From Butyrivibrio hungatei NK4A153 (lineage in GTDB: Bacteria; Bacillota; Clostridia; Lachnospirales; Lachnospiraceae), in assembly GCF_000424465.1 (NCBI RefSeq), contig NZ_AUJY01000022.1, positions 1 through 41,020 on the forward strand: 41,020 bases of DNA. Direction: 5' to 3'. Each line of letters opens with the position of its first letter. Positions within the stretch are counted from its first letter, which is position 1. Made by a program: the position numbers and the translations under genes. Below, piece by piece: positions 1-6,851 of the stretch. The notes beneath the pieces are model-generated. The model did no database searches and was not told the origin of the DNA. It saw only the letters and a program-made list of their open reading frames with translations.

Positions 1-29
1 TCTAGTCCAAGCCATGTTTTAAAGTCCAC

Positions 30-54
30 TGTAGCATGCTAAAATCATGCTACA
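30..54. promoter_or_regulatory. Perfect inverted repeat just before the first gene's ribosome binding site
   Basis: TGTAGCATG (30-38) and CATGCTACA (46-54) form a perfect 9-bp inverted repeat around a 7-nt AT-rich loop. It directly abuts the GGAGGG ribosome binding site at 55-60. It could be a protein operator or an mRNA hairpin limiting access to the site; the sequence alone does not say which. No T-run follows, so it is unlikely to be a terminator. Confidence 0.5.
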
Positions 55-66
55 GGAGGGAAAGTC

Positions 67-228
67 ATGACAGAAAAAGAACTCGCTGCAAAGCTTAGAG
101 AGAAATACATCCAAAATCCGCCGGAAGGCATGTCGGCGGAAGAAATCCGTAACATGAGCGATGAAGATATCCTTGATATGGATTACTTCATGCACGAAGA
201 TGATGATTTCTATGATGAGGTAGACTGA
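67..228 (+). CDS. Small acidic protein of unknown function (53 aa)
   Basis: I do not recognise this protein. The reading frame starts with ATG seven nucleotides after a strong GGAGGG ribosome binding site and ends at TGA 226-228. The N-terminal third is a Lys/Glu-rich probable helix (residues 1-15), followed by an NPPEGM turn and a second helix with the SAEEIRNMSDEDIL segment. The last 20 residues are almost all Asp, Glu, Tyr, Phe and Met. There is no signal peptide or membrane segment, so it is probably cytosolic, perhaps a small binding or adaptor protein (inference). An inverted repeat sits just upstream and a GC-rich terminator (263-286) follows. It points against the predicted fork direction, unlike most of its neighbours. 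The strong ribosome binding site and terminator make it likely to be a real gene. Confidence 0.72.
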   Translation: MTEKELAAKLREKYIQNPPEGMSAEEIRNMSDEDILDMDYFMHEDDDFYDEVD

Positions 229-244
229 TAACCAGGTTATTCAG

Positions 245-435
245 CATACCTCCGCTTTGCGTGGCCCGGTCTTGTCCGGGCCTTTTAATTAAAGATTTCG
301 CCGTAAGGCGAAATTTCCTATTAAAGAACAAAGAGTTGCAAAGCAACTCTTTGCGCGCCGATGCGCGCAAGCTTTAGCTTGCATAATACTTCTGCGCATC
401 GGTCGCATCCATAGCGGAACGTTTTTTTTGATAGG
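245..435 (+). repeat. 191-bp structured repeat, left copy
   Basis: This stretch is repeated in inverted orientation at 40830-41020. The first 143 bases (245-387) are identical between copies and only six mismatches occur over 191 positions (388, 390, 419, 426, 428, 430). It consists of successive hairpins: a GC-rich one (263-282), ATTTCGCC/GGCGAAAT (295-314), a 10-bp stem AAAGAGTTGC/GCAACTCTTT with 3-nt loop (330-352), and GCAAGC/GCTTGC (367-382) nested in an outer 9-bp stem (358-366 with 394-402). There is no coding potential. It looks like a dispersed intergenic, REP/MITE-like element; whether it is mobile cannot be told from two copies. Confidence 0.9.
263..286 (+). terminator. Rho-independent terminator of the 53-aa gene, inside the 191-bp repeat
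   Basis: GGCCCGG (263-269) pairs with CCGGGCC (276-282) around a 6-nt loop and is followed by TTTT. It lies 35 bp after the stop codon of the small gene, and it is the first hairpin of the dispersed repeat that starts at 245. Confidence 0.7.
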
Positions 436-452
436 AAATTCCTATCAAAAAA
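424..452. repeat. 29-bp perfect palindrome at the repeat edge
   Basis: The sequence is symmetrical around position 438, with a core GATAGG/CCTATC flanked by six T on the left and six A on the right. It starts inside the last bases of the left 191-bp repeat. The right copy does not preserve the palindrome. It may be a bidirectional terminator or a relic of the repeat's end. Confidence 0.6.
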
Positions 453-481
453 TGAGCCCTGAACCAAAAATGTTCAGGGCT
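446..481 (-). terminator. Terminator hairpin, second of two similar ones
   Basis: AGCCCTGAAC (455-464) pairs with GTTCAGGGCT (472-481) as a 10-bp stem with 7-nt loop. On the minus strand it is followed within a few bases by a T-run (complement of A 447-452). It shares the CCCTGAAC/GTTCAGGG stem with the terminator at 592-628. Confidence 0.75.
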
Positions 482-500
482 TAAAATAAACTACTGCTGT

Positions 501-548
501 ATGGGATATGTACTAAATTCGAAAAAACCTCATTAAGTACATCCCCAT
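501..548 (-). repeat. Long hairpin within an intergenic element
   Basis: Bases 501-514 and 536-548 form a 12-bp stem interrupted by one small bulge, around a 21-nt loop. It lies between the two CCCTGAAC terminators in a stretch without coding capacity. Nearby minus-strand sequence GCAGAGCACTTAG (577-589) recurs at 744-756, so it belongs to an element present twice. Confidence 0.5.
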
Positions 549-591
549 GGCTCGCACTAAGCTCGTTAATACCTCGCTAAGTGCTCTGCTC

Positions 592-628
592 AAAAAAACA
601 CCCTGAACAAATTAAATTGTTCAGGGTG
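592..628 (-). terminator. Strong terminator closing the FMN riboswitch unit
   Basis: A 12-bp stem (599-610 with 617-628, core ACCCTGAAC/GTTCAGGGT) with a 6-nt loop is followed on the minus strand by seven T (complement of A 592-598). It lies about 130 nt after the riboswitch aptamer and is the first strong terminator after pgi in that direction. Confidence 0.88.
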
Positions 629-756
629 CTTATAAGCTTTTTATTCAACTGAGCTTTACTTAATGATGTTCTGCTCTCGGCATAAATGCCTCGCCGGAAC
701 TAAGTTCGATCGCAGAAATCAAAGATTTCTTATCTCACTTATCACTAAGTGCTCTG

Positions 757-868
757 CATACTTCTTCCATCCAGACTATACTGTCGGCATCGGAATCACA
801 CCGATTCTGCCTTGCGGCTCGTGGGCTATAACCACCGGTAGGGAATCACACCCTGCCCTGAAGCTCTT
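757..868 (-). ncRNA. FMN riboswitch (RFN element), no gene downstream
   Basis: Read on the minus strand, this carries the conserved RFN blocks in order: CAGGGCAGGGTG, ATTCCCTACCGG, AGCCCACGAGCC, GAATCGGTGTGATTCCGATG, CCGACAGTATAGTCTGGATG, closed by CTTC (863-860) with GAAG near 764-761. RFN aptamers bind flavin mononucleotide and normally control riboflavin synthesis or uptake genes. Here the aptamer follows its own promoter (883-911). After it come about 130 nt with small hairpins (714-730, 679-690), then a strong terminator, and no riboflavin gene. The longest frames between aptamer and terminator are about 10 codons without good ribosome binding sites. No minus-strand gene occurs between here and position 1. 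Confidence 0.93.
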
Positions 869-882
869 ATTAAATTACTGCT

Positions 883-911
883 ATTGTAAGCAGGTTATAA
901 CGTCTTGTCAA
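883..911 (-). promoter_or_regulatory. Near-consensus promoter for the FMN riboswitch RNA
   Basis: On the minus strand TTGACA (911-906) and TACAAT (888-883) are separated by exactly 17 bp. The -35 box starts four bases after the pgi stop codon, and the predicted start near 876 lies a few bases before the aptamer. The riboswitch is therefore very likely a separate transcription unit and not simply the pgi 3' end. Confidence 0.85.
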
Positions 912-914
912 CAA

Positions 915-2495
915 TTAAATATTCAAAAGCTTAGCATACTCAGTAAGAGCGCCTTCTGTCTCGTGTGCAAGAACTCTCTTTGCAAGTACCTTACCAAGCT
1001 GAACACCTTCCTGATCGAAGCTGTTGATGTTCCATACAAATCCCTGGAACATAACCTTGTTCTCAAAGTGAGCAAGAAGTGCACCGAGTGACTTAGGATT
1101 GAGCTCATCACCGATGATGATACTTGAAGGACGTCCGCCCTTGAAGTTCTTGTTGAGGTTCTCATCTTTTTTGCCACATGCAAATGCAACGATCTGAGCT
1201 GCTACGTTAGCGCAAAGTTTCTGCTGGCTTGAGCTTCCCTGGATATCAACATCATTCTGAAGCTGGCTGTTCTTAAAGCCGATGAACTGAAGAGGAATGA
1301 TGTCTGTTCCCTGGTGAAGGAGCTGGTAGAATGAGTGCTGTCCGTTTGTTCCGGGCTCACCGAAGATGATAGGACCTGTTACATAGTTGATAGGCTCGCC
1401 GAAGCGGTTTACGCTCTTTCCGTTTGACTCCATATCGAGCTGCTGAAGATGAGCAGGGAAACGGCTAAGTCCCTGTGAATAAGGAAGAACCGCTGTGCTT
1501 GAATATCCAAGTACGTTGCGCTCATAAACTCCGATAAGTGCATCGAGCATTGCAGGGTTTTTCTTAAGGTCTGCATTTGCTGAAAGCTTATCTTCTTCTG
1601 CTGCACCGTCAAGGAACTGCGCAAACACGTCAGGTCCGAAAGCAAGTGAAAGCACTGCTCCGCCAACGCCTGATGTTGAAGAGTAACGTCCGCCGATGAA
1701 GTCATCCATGAAGAATGCTTCAAGGTAGTTCTCGCTCTTTGCAAGAGGAGATGTCTCTGATGTAACTGCGATCATGTGCTTAGACTGATCAAGTCCTGCC
1801 TTCTTAAGCGCATCTGTAACGAATGATTCGTTTGTTAGTGTCTCAAGTGTTGTTCCTGACTTTGAAACCAGGATAAATATTGAATGAGCAACATCAATGC
1901 TGTTAAGTACGGCAGATGCATCATCAGGATCTACGTTACTGATGAATTTTGCTTCCATCTTGAAGTTACCTGTTCTGTGTGCCCAGTTCTCAAGTGCAAG
2001 ATACATAGCACGAGGACCGAGATCACTTCCGCCGATACCGATCTGTACAACAGTTGTGAATTTCTCGCCCTTTGCGTTCGTGATCTCACCTGAGTGAACT
2101 TTATTTGCAAAATCTGCGATTCTCTTCTGTTCTTTTACATAAAATTCTCTTTTATCAACTCCGTCAGCTTCTACCTTGTTTCCAAGCTGTCCCCTTGTAA
2201 GCTGGTGGAGAACCATTCTCTTTTCCCCGGTGTTGATAACTTCACCGTTATAAAGCGCCTCAAACTTCTCGATAAGCTGTGTCTCTTTTGCAAGAGCATC
2301 AAGAGCATTGATAATCTCATCATCAACTTCCTTGGCTGCGTAGTTGTATGAAAGACCGGCCGCCATAGGCACTGAATACTCTTTTACTCTCTTTGCCCCG
2401 TTCTCTCCTGACATAGCTTCAACTAAATTTACGTGTTTGATACCTTCAAGATCGTTATAGGATTTAATTGTATCAAGATTGTTCCAACTAACCAT
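915..2495 (-). CDS. pgi: Glucose-6-phosphate isomerase
   Basis: Interconverts glucose-6-phosphate and fructose-6-phosphate in glycolysis and gluconeogenesis, in the cytosol. The 526-residue protein shows the family's SIS-fold features: VVQIGIGGSDLGPRAM around residue 150, the sugar-phosphate loop SKSGTTLET near 212, GGRYSSTSGVGG near 268 and GEPGTNGQHSFYQLLHQGT near 375. The length is typical for the long bacterial form. The start ATG follows AGGAGG by six bases. A TTGATT-17-TAAACT promoter lies about 55 bp upstream. It appears to be transcribed alone: a terminator separates it from mtnN upstream, and the riboswitch promoter starts right after its stop codon. Readthrough into the riboswitch region would end at 592-628. 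Confidence 0.97.
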   Translation of the reverse strand: MVSWNNLDTIKSYNDLEGIKHVNLVEAMSGENGAKRVKEYSVPMAAGLSYNYAAKEVDDEIINALDALAKETQLIEKFEALYNGEVINTGEKRMVLHQLTRGQLGNKVEADGVDKREFYVKEQKRIADFANKVHSGEITNAKGEKFTTVVQIGIGGSDLGPRAMYLALENWAHRTGNFKMEAKFISNVDPDDASAVLNSIDVAHSIFILVSKSGTTLETLTNESFVTDALKKAGLDQSKHMIAVTSETSPLAKSENYLEAFFMDDFIGGRYSSTSGVGGAVLSLAFGPDVFAQFLDGAAEEDKLSANADLKKNPAMLDALIGVYERNVLGYSSTAVLPYSQGLSRFPAHLQQLDMESNGKSVNRFGEPINYVTGPIIFGEPGTNGQHSFYQLLHQGTDIIPLQFIGFKNSQLQNDVDIQGSSSQQKLCANVAAQIVAFACGKKDENLNKNFKGGRPSSIIIGDELNPKSLGALLAHFENKVMFQGFVWNINSFDQEGVQLGKVLAKRVLAHETEGALTEYAKLLNI

Positions 2496-2546
2496 TATAA
2501 AATCCTCCTGTTTGGCGCGTGAAATTGGGTTTCGCCATTCGTCTAA

Positions 2547-2575
2547 AGTTTATCAAAGATATTTTTCCTAATCAA
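2547..2575 (-). promoter_or_regulatory. pgi promoter
   Basis: On the minus strand TTGATT (2575-2570) and TAAACT (2552-2547) are spaced by 17 bp, ahead of the AGGAGG ribosome binding site and the pgi start at 2495. Confidence 0.65.
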
Positions 2576-2584
2576 GCGCTTACG

Positions 2585-2635
2585 AAAAAAAATGACTTGG
2601 ATCATGAGCGATTTTCTCATAAATCCAAGTCATTT
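2585..2635 (-). terminator. mtnN operon terminator
   Basis: A 13-bp stem (2590-2602 with 2623-2635), with an additional inner CATGAG/CTCAT pairing, is followed on the minus strand by a run of T (complement of A 2585-2592). It lies about 55 bp after the mtnN stop codon. Confidence 0.88.
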
Positions 2636-2688
2636 ATATGTTTTAATCTATAAGCTGTCAGAAAAAAGCTGATTAAATCTGCAATTTC

Positions 2689-3384
2689 TTAGAGCTCTGC
2701 GATTATCTCCATTACGATAGCTGCGCAGTCTTTTGCTGCCTTAGCTTCGAATGTGGGATAATCAACTTCTGCGCCTCCGTCAGCCTTATCTGAAATTGCC
2801 CTGATGATAAGAAAAGGAGTGTTGTTAAGGTAGCTTGCCTGTGCGATTGCTGCACCTTCCATCTCTGTGCAAAGTCCGCCGTGTTCTTTTATTATGGCGT
2901 CCTTAACTTCGGCGCTACTGATAAACTGGTCTCCGCTGCAAACTCTTCCTTCGAAAACTCCGATATCGGGAGCTGCCTTCTTGATTGATGCCTTTGCCTT
3001 TTCTCTGAGCTCTTTGTCTGCTTCGAATGTAGCTGCGCCGATCTGGGGAATCTCGCCCTTCTTGTATCCGAATACTGTGACATCAACATCGTGATAGCAA
3101 GCATCTGTTGAAAGAACTATATCTCCGATATTTATATCTGCGTTAAGCGATCCTGCGATTCCTGTGTTGATCACGTGTGTTACGTTAAACAGGTCGATAA
3201 GGATCTGTACGCAGATTCCTGCGTTTACTTTACCGATTCCGCTTCTTACTACAACTACTTCAGTGTTTCCGATTGTTCCTTCGTAAAACTCCATGGAAGC
3301 TTTTTTTACGGTATTTTTCACTGTCATGTTGCTCTTTAAGGTTGCAACTTCAACCTCCATGGCACCAATAATTCCAATTTTCAT
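2689..3384 (-). CDS. mtnN: 5'-methylthioadenosine/S-adenosylhomocysteine nucleosidase
   Basis: Hydrolyses S-adenosylhomocysteine to adenine and S-ribosylhomocysteine (the LuxS substrate), and methylthioadenosine to adenine and methylthioribose. The 231-residue length matches the family. Visible motifs are the N-terminal GIIGAMEVEV with a conserved Glu, the SGIGKVNAG and TGIAGSL phosphate/ribose segments, GDQFI near residue 155, CTEMEGAAIAQ (ribose-binding Met-Glu) near 176, and the catalytic Asp in RAISDKAD near 200. It starts 24 bp after luxS, so the two steps of SAH detoxification and AI-2 formation are co-transcribed. A terminator follows. Also called pfs. Confidence 0.96.
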   Translation of the reverse strand: MKIGIIGAMEVEVATLKSNMTVKNTVKKASMEFYEGTIGNTEVVVVRSGIGKVNAGICVQILIDLFNVTHVINTGIAGSLNADINIGDIVLSTDACYHDVDVTVFGYKKGEIPQIGAATFEADKELREKAKASIKKAAPDIGVFEGRVCSGDQFISSAEVKDAIIKEHGGLCTEMEGAAIAQASYLNNTPFLIIRAISDKADGGAEVDYPTFEAKAAKDCAAIVMEIIAEL

Positions 3385-3408
3385 ATATTTTTTCTCTTTC
3401 TGTCTTAA

Positions 3409-3888
3409 TTATTCGGGATAAACAAGGTGCTTATCCGTGATGTTATAAAGTGTGTTATCAAGATATCTCTTTGCAAGGAAGTTTGCCATTCCAAGGTTCA
3501 TATCAAGATAATTTCCGCAATCTCTTGCGCTTGCTCCGGGAACTTCTCCCTTGAAATCGCGCATAAACTCGAACATTCTTGTGACAAGAGGAACGATATC
3601 TTTTGAATCAAGGTCTCCTGCAAGAACTACGTAAAAACCTGTTCTGCAACCCATAGGTCCAAAGTAAATTGTTCTGTCCTTGTACTCTTCGTCGTTTCTT
3701 AAAAATGTTGCTCCAAGATGCTCCATTGTATGAACTTCCGCTGTGTTCATAACAGGCTCTTTATTGGGTGCTGTCATTCTAAGATCGAATGTTGTTATTG
3801 TCTCCTGTCCAACTTTATCTTTTCTCGAAACATAGATTCCCGGTTCAAGATCAAGGTGGTTGACTGTAAAACTAGCTATTTTTTCCAT
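3409..3888 (-). CDS. luxS: S-ribosylhomocysteine lyase, AI-2 synthase
   Basis: Cleaves S-ribosylhomocysteine to homocysteine and DPD, the precursor of autoinducer-2. The 159-residue protein has the metal-binding HTMEH motif (residues 53-57), the catalytic Cys81 in GPMGCRTGFY, and Cys124 as third metal ligand in RDCGNY. The start at 3888 is chosen because GAGGAG precedes it; a longer frame to 3909 would overlap the upstream regulator and lacks support. It lies between the RpiR-type gene and mtnN on one strand with very short gaps, consistent with one operon for the activated methyl cycle. AI-2 signalling itself is inference, since no receptor gene is seen here. Confidence 0.96.
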   Translation of the reverse strand: MEKIASFTVNHLDLEPGIYVSRKDKVGQETITTFDLRMTAPNKEPVMNTAEVHTMEHLGATFLRNDEEYKDRTIYFGPMGCRTGFYVVLAGDLDSKDIVPLVTRMFEFMRDFKGEVPGASARDCGNYLDMNLGMANFLAKRYLDNTLYNITDKHLVYPE

Positions 3889-3899
3889 TACTGTTCTCC

Positions 3900-4755
3900 T
3901 CACTCCCACTGTGGTTCTGAAAATATCTCGTATGACAATGCGAGATACTTCTCTATTTTATCATAGTCGCGATTTGCTATCGCGGTGTACAACGTATCTA
4001 CCAAGAAAAGCTGTGCAAATCTTGAGCTTGTTATTCCGCTCTTTTTATCAATCTCAGGTGAGGTCGCAAAAAGAACATAGTCACATCTGGTCGTAAGCGC
4101 GTTATTGCCAAGCTTTGTTATGGCAATGGTCGTTGCTCCCGCATCCTTTGCGGCTGTGAAAAGCTGCATGATCTGCTTGTTTCTGGCATTATCGCTAAAA
4201 AATATAGCAACGTCCGCAGGTCCTATCTGCGAAACGGTCATCAGGCTAAGATGCTGATCCTGATTAAATACAACATTATAATGAATTCTGAGTAATTTGC
4301 AATAAAGATCGTATGCGGCAAGTCCTGCCGTACCTACGCCAAATATCTGTATCTGCTTGGCATTTATTATCTTATCTACTGCATCATTAAATGTTCCTGC
4401 GTCAAAAAGTCTGTACTGCCTGAACGCTTGTAGCGCAGATGTTATCTGCAATCGATTGAAGCGATGTATACTCATTGACATCCTTAAATGAAATCTTCGG
4501 TCCTTTATCAGCTACTGTAAGAGAAGAATTTGCTTCCGTATAGTAAGCATTCTTAAGGTCTTTAAGACCGTCATAACCAATAGCCTGTGCAAAGCGCGTC
4601 CATGCCGCCTGCGTAGTTCCGGACAAACGTGCAAGATCTTTTATAGGATATTGAAAAAGATCATCCTTCCTCTCGAGAATATAATCCGCAACTTTCTTCT
4701 CCGATGAAGGAAGTGCGTTATAACAACTCTTTATTCTCTCGCTGACAATATTCAT
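3900..4755 (-). pseudogene. RpiR-family transcriptional regulator, frameshifted
   Basis: Two overlapping frames together make one RpiR-type protein of about 285 residues. The first (start ATG 4755 after GGAGG) carries the N-terminal HTH_6 domain, with the PSSEKKVADYIL and LARLSGTTQAAWTRFAQAIGY segments. The second carries the SIS sugar-phosphate-binding domain, with IQIFGVGTAGLAAYDL and NALTTRCDYVLFAT. The frame changes at five T on the minus strand (4408-4404), directly before an in-frame TGA at 4404-4402. Removing one T joins them as VQTFDAGTF, which fits the family. It is thus either a one-base insertion (real or sequencing) or a +1 frameshift at UUU-UGA-C. As written the product ends before the SIS domain. 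Only 11 bp separate it from luxS. RpiR proteins usually sense phosphosugars; regulation of luxS-mtnN is inference. Confidence 0.85.
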
Positions 4756-4788
4756 ACAGAATGCCTCCATTAATAATTGCACCTTTTA

Positions 4789-4817
4789 AGTATAACGTAA
4801 TTAAGGATATATTGAAA
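4789..4817 (-). promoter_or_regulatory. Promoter of the rpiR-luxS-mtnN cluster
   Basis: On the minus strand TTTCAA (4817-4812) and TATACT (4794-4789) are separated by 17 bp, about 35 bp before the regulator's start codon at 4755. Confidence 0.55.
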
Positions 4818-4832
4818 TAAATTTTCACAAAC

Positions 4833-6752
4833 TCATTCAAAATTTTCTCTCTCCAAAAACTCGGAAAGTTGCTCTATAGGAATGGGTTTGGAGTACTTAT
4901 AACCCTGAAGGTATCTTGCATACATCTCTTTACATCTGTTCTGGTCATTATCATCCTCTACACCTTCGTAGAGAACATCATATTTCATGTCATTAAACAT
5001 GTGCGCCATGTGTGTTACCATGGTCTTTGACTTATTATCGGATCCGCTTGCAATTACAAGCGAACGGTCAAATTTGATTATGTCAAAAGGAAGCTCCATG
5101 ATTCTTTCCATATTGGAGTAGCCGGTTCCAAAATCATCAAGATAGAAGGTTATTCCGCTATCCCTAAGTTCAAAGAGTTTTTCTTTTAGAGCCATGAAGT
5201 CTTTTTCATTCTGACTCTCTGTAATCTCAATTGCCACCTTATCAAACGGGATTCCCGCGTCACGTACTATCTTGGTTATGTTCTCACAAAAATCTTTTTC
5301 CTTAAAATCAAGTATAGAGAAATTGACTGATATTCTCTTGATGAAATATCCATCATCAAGCTGTCTTCTTATCTCGTTACAGGTCTTTGAAAAGATGATA
5401 AGACTGAGAATATGGATATAATGGTGTTTCTCTGCAATGGGAATGAATCTGTCCGGAAATACCATTCCAATTTTCTCAAGCCTCAGTCTCATAAGAGCTT
5501 CTGCGGTATCAAACTTTCCTGTTTCTATGTTATATACAGGCTGGCAATACACAAGTACGCGAGGATCTCTTAAATCTTTTCTACTGTTGATATCAGCAAG
5601 CTGTTCAACTATGTATTTGTGGCTCTTATATCTTTCAACATCCTCATCATTGACATAATGAATTTCATTTTGAAGCATCCTGTTTTCTACATAATCTATC
5701 ATCTGTATGTAGTCATCAGCCTTATCAAGCTCATCCATGGTACGAATGATCACCATCTTGTAATCCTTCTTATAGATTGCGTATTGTTCATTAAATGTGC
5801 TGATGATATTGTCTATTCCCTTAGAATAATCCGAGTTTATGGCAAGCCGAACAGAGAGCGCTATTTTTCCTTCTGCAACCTGAAATAGTTTGGCTCCTTT
5901 AAACATATATGTGCTTACTTCTCTGATCGTATCTCTCATTTCTTTAGGAAACTTATATCCCTTATGGTCTCCTTCAGTAATATGTAGGAAAATAATAAGA
6001 AGATCATCCTTTTTCTTTAATGCATTCTCAATGTTTTCAATAAGTGAATCTGCATGAAGCGAGCCCGTCTCAAGATTGTACGCGTTGGAATGCATAAGAT
6101 ACATTATTGCTATTGCAGGGAAAATCAGTGTTGATATAGTAAATGATTTTTGATCGTGTTTCTGCTGAATGCAAGTGATCACAAAAGACATGAAGATAGA
6201 AGCATATAGGGCTATTACTACAGGCCTATACATATGCTTACCAAAACGTATCAATATGCAAAGTATAAGAAATGCGAAAAGAAGATAACCGCATGCCGGG
6301 ATATATTGTCCGGGCTGAATATTCTCATAATCGATGATACTAAATCCAAACCCAAACATCATTCCAAGCAGATCTACAGATGCAAAGACAGTAAAAACCG
6401 CGATTGAAATAAAGTCAATCATCCGCCCCGTTGATTCAGGGAGTTTCATTTGATTCTTTATATATATAAGATAAAGTGCAAGCGCTAAAAGAACAGAAAA
6501 ATGAGTAATGTATTTTTCAATGTAGAGTAAAAATACAGGATAATCTCCAAGTTTACCCATATTCTGGCGAAATACAAGATTTGAAATTGCCGCAATGAGC
6601 GTACACAGCAATATCACCTTAAACATCTTAAATTCAGAACTCTGCCTGATATAAGTAACACGAATAAGAATTGCCATAACGATGATTACCGCCATGACAA
6701 TAATATCGCCTACCGGACTGTATCCATTAACATAAGATGTAATATCGATCAT
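4833..6752 (-). CDS. Membrane protein with degenerate GGDEF and EAL domains (c-di-GMP phosphodiesterase)
   Basis: Predicted to hydrolyse cyclic di-GMP. The 639-residue protein starts with about seven or eight membrane segments (residues 15-220), then a region (about 240-370) resembling a GGDEF domain without a GGDEF signature, then an EAL domain (about 380-635). The residues expected of an active phosphodiesterase are visible: EAL at 418-420, Asn in ISVNFS near 477, Glu509 in VAIEITES, the Asp pair in DDFGTGYS (539-546), Lys560, and EGVE at 596-599. The end YLQGYKYSKPIP is also typical. The membrane part probably senses an unknown signal. It stands alone between murG and the RpiR gene. Together with the GGDEF protein at 15065 it points to c-di-GMP control, though a partnership is inference. 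Confidence 0.9.
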   Translation of the reverse strand: MIDITSYVNGYSPVGDIIVMAVIIVMAILIRVTYIRQSSEFKMFKVILLCTLIAAISNLVFRQNMGKLGDYPVFLLYIEKYITHFSVLLALALYLIYIKNQMKLPESTGRMIDFISIAVFTVFASVDLLGMMFGFGFSIIDYENIQPGQYIPACGYLLFAFLILCILIRFGKHMYRPVVIALYASIFMSFVITCIQQKHDQKSFTISTLIFPAIAIMYLMHSNAYNLETGSLHADSLIENIENALKKKDDLLIIFLHITEGDHKGYKFPKEMRDTIREVSTYMFKGAKLFQVAEGKIALSVRLAINSDYSKGIDNIISTFNEQYAIYKKDYKMVIIRTMDELDKADDYIQMIDYVENRMLQNEIHYVNDEDVERYKSHKYIVEQLADINSRKDLRDPRVLVYCQPVYNIETGKFDTAEALMRLRLEKIGMVFPDRFIPIAEKHHYIHILSLIIFSKTCNEIRRQLDDGYFIKRISVNFSILDFKEKDFCENITKIVRDAGIPFDKVAIEITESQNEKDFMALKEKLFELRDSGITFYLDDFGTGYSNMERIMELPFDIIKFDRSLVIASGSDNKSKTMVTHMAHMFNDMKYDVLYEGVEDDNDQNRCKEMYARYLQGYKYSKPIPIEQLSEFLERENFE

Positions 6753-6851
6753 TTTCGCACCTCAAACTCGAAAATACTCTACCATATAATGATAACCCTT
6801 ATGATGTAAATACAAATAAAGTCCCTATTAAGATTTGATAAAAAATTTCAG

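Noticed and set aside
263..402. Possible CRISPR array or phage attachment site in the left repeat
   Set aside because: The units are different hairpins, not one repeat with spacers, and no cas, integrase or tRNA target is present.
663..1091. 142-codon plus-strand frame across the riboswitch and the pgi 3' end
   Set aside because: It is antisense to the RFN aptamer, its promoter and pgi, has no ribosome binding site, and the translation resembles no family. It is a shadow frame.
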